This document shows positions 63,840 through 64,000 of a stretch of DNA of 64,000 bases, piece by piece; the first letter of the stretch is position 1; every line of letters starts with the position of its first letter. The position numbers and the translations under genes are program-made. Under the pieces are notes generated by a model that saw only the letters and a program-made list of their open reading frames with translations, was not told the origin of the DNA and made no database searches. The stretch lies in assembly GCA_016192075.1 (NCBI GenBank), contig JACPUU010000017.1:1-64000 (forward strand), written 5' to 3'. This DNA comes from Bacteroidota bacterium. GTDB taxonomy: Bacteria; Bacteroidota; Bacteroidia; Flavobacteriales_D; Crocinitomicaceae.

Positions 63840-64000
63840 TTATTTCTGTTTTAACCCCACTGAAAATACTTTGGCTTCACGGCCAACTTCAGTGAACAGG
63901 TACATGGTTGAGGTGCTGATTGCATTGCTCTCTTTGGCGCGCAGCATAAACGGATTTTCCAGGCCAATCAAAGGTCCGCGTGCTACAGGCCCGGTGGTAT
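63840..64000 (-). CDS. 3' end of an unidentified gene
   Basis: A leftward open frame enters from the right edge and stops with TAA at 63840-63842. The last residues read NAISTSTMYLFTEVGREAKV and end LKQK, with an upstream PVARGPLIGLENPF. About 52 codons are visible and no family is recognised. The region converges with the lptC cluster. Confidence 0.6.
   Translation of the reverse strand, partial: TTGPVARGPLIGLENPFMLRAKESNAISTSTMYLFTEVGREAKVFSVGLKQK

Overview
The window looks like chromosome of a member of the Bacteroidota, probably Flavobacteriales (Crocinitomicaceae/Fluviicola-like). Seven pieces of evidence point there. Several large secreted proteins carry type IX secretion (T9SS) C-terminal sorting domains, both type A and the gliding-motility-associated CHU_C type B. 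PKD and LamG modules recur. The -7 promoter consensus TAnnTTTG appears upstream of several genes. Shine-Dalgarno sequences are mostly missing. The two intact tRNA genes are isolated. The coaX / outer-membrane protein / TPR / lptC cluster is present. kdsB and lptC indicate an LPS-bearing envelope. The assignment is inferred from gene content only.

Layout. 1-5.5 kb: end of a PKD/CHU_C adhesin-like protein, a small orphan gene, a secreted M43 metalloprotease and a methyltransferase. 5.5-14.1 kb: housekeeping genes rluB-like, kdsB, lepA, metF and hflX, plus a lipoprotein, a beta-barrel protein and a small membrane protein. 14.2-19.2 kb: two amidohydrolase-family proteins with partly degenerate active sites, and a DoxX protein. 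19.5-36.0 kb: an AT-richer genomic island. It carries one tightly packed, leftward eleven-gene operon (33582 to 19821), a divergent serine recombinase broken by a frameshift, and tRNA-Ala(GGC) at its right edge. 36-45 kb: an HTH regulator, an HU-CCDC81/SPOR protein, a secreted C1 peptidase, a three-copy tandem repeat, a GH18/CUB/PKD chitinase-like protein, a HAD phosphatase and a secreted hypothetical protein. 45-58.7 kb: an ECF sigma/anti-sigma-like pair, a YbhN-type flippase-like protein, an OmpA protein with a phosphatase-like N-terminal region, ribE, secreted FN3 and LamG proteins, a fatty-acid hydroxylase and a DUF5655-like protein. 58.7-59.5 kb: a tRNA-Phe locus with one intact gene, a GIY-YIG gene between copied tRNA-flank sequences, and a tRNA pseudogene interrupted by two palindromic insertions. 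59.5-64 kb: coaX, an outer-membrane protein, a TPR protein, lptC and a small membrane protein, then the 3' end of a leftward gene.

The most notable system is the island operon. It combines a complete type I restriction-modification set (HsdM, HsdS, HsdR), a stand-alone half-specificity subunit with an extra C-terminal region, a RhuM protein, a Septu-like ATPase/HNH nuclease pair placed between hsdS and hsdR, a YgjP-type metallopeptidase, and a membrane protein whose stop overlaps the start of a gluzincin-like HExxH protein. Most junctions are gaps of at most 9 nt or overlaps, so co-expression is likely. In the 762-bp divergent region upstream lies an array of eight ATCRCAT-type heptamers repeated every 10-11 bp, about one helical turn. 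It could be a regulator, nucleoid-protein or recombinase binding site. I infer a composite anti-phage locus; no function was tested.
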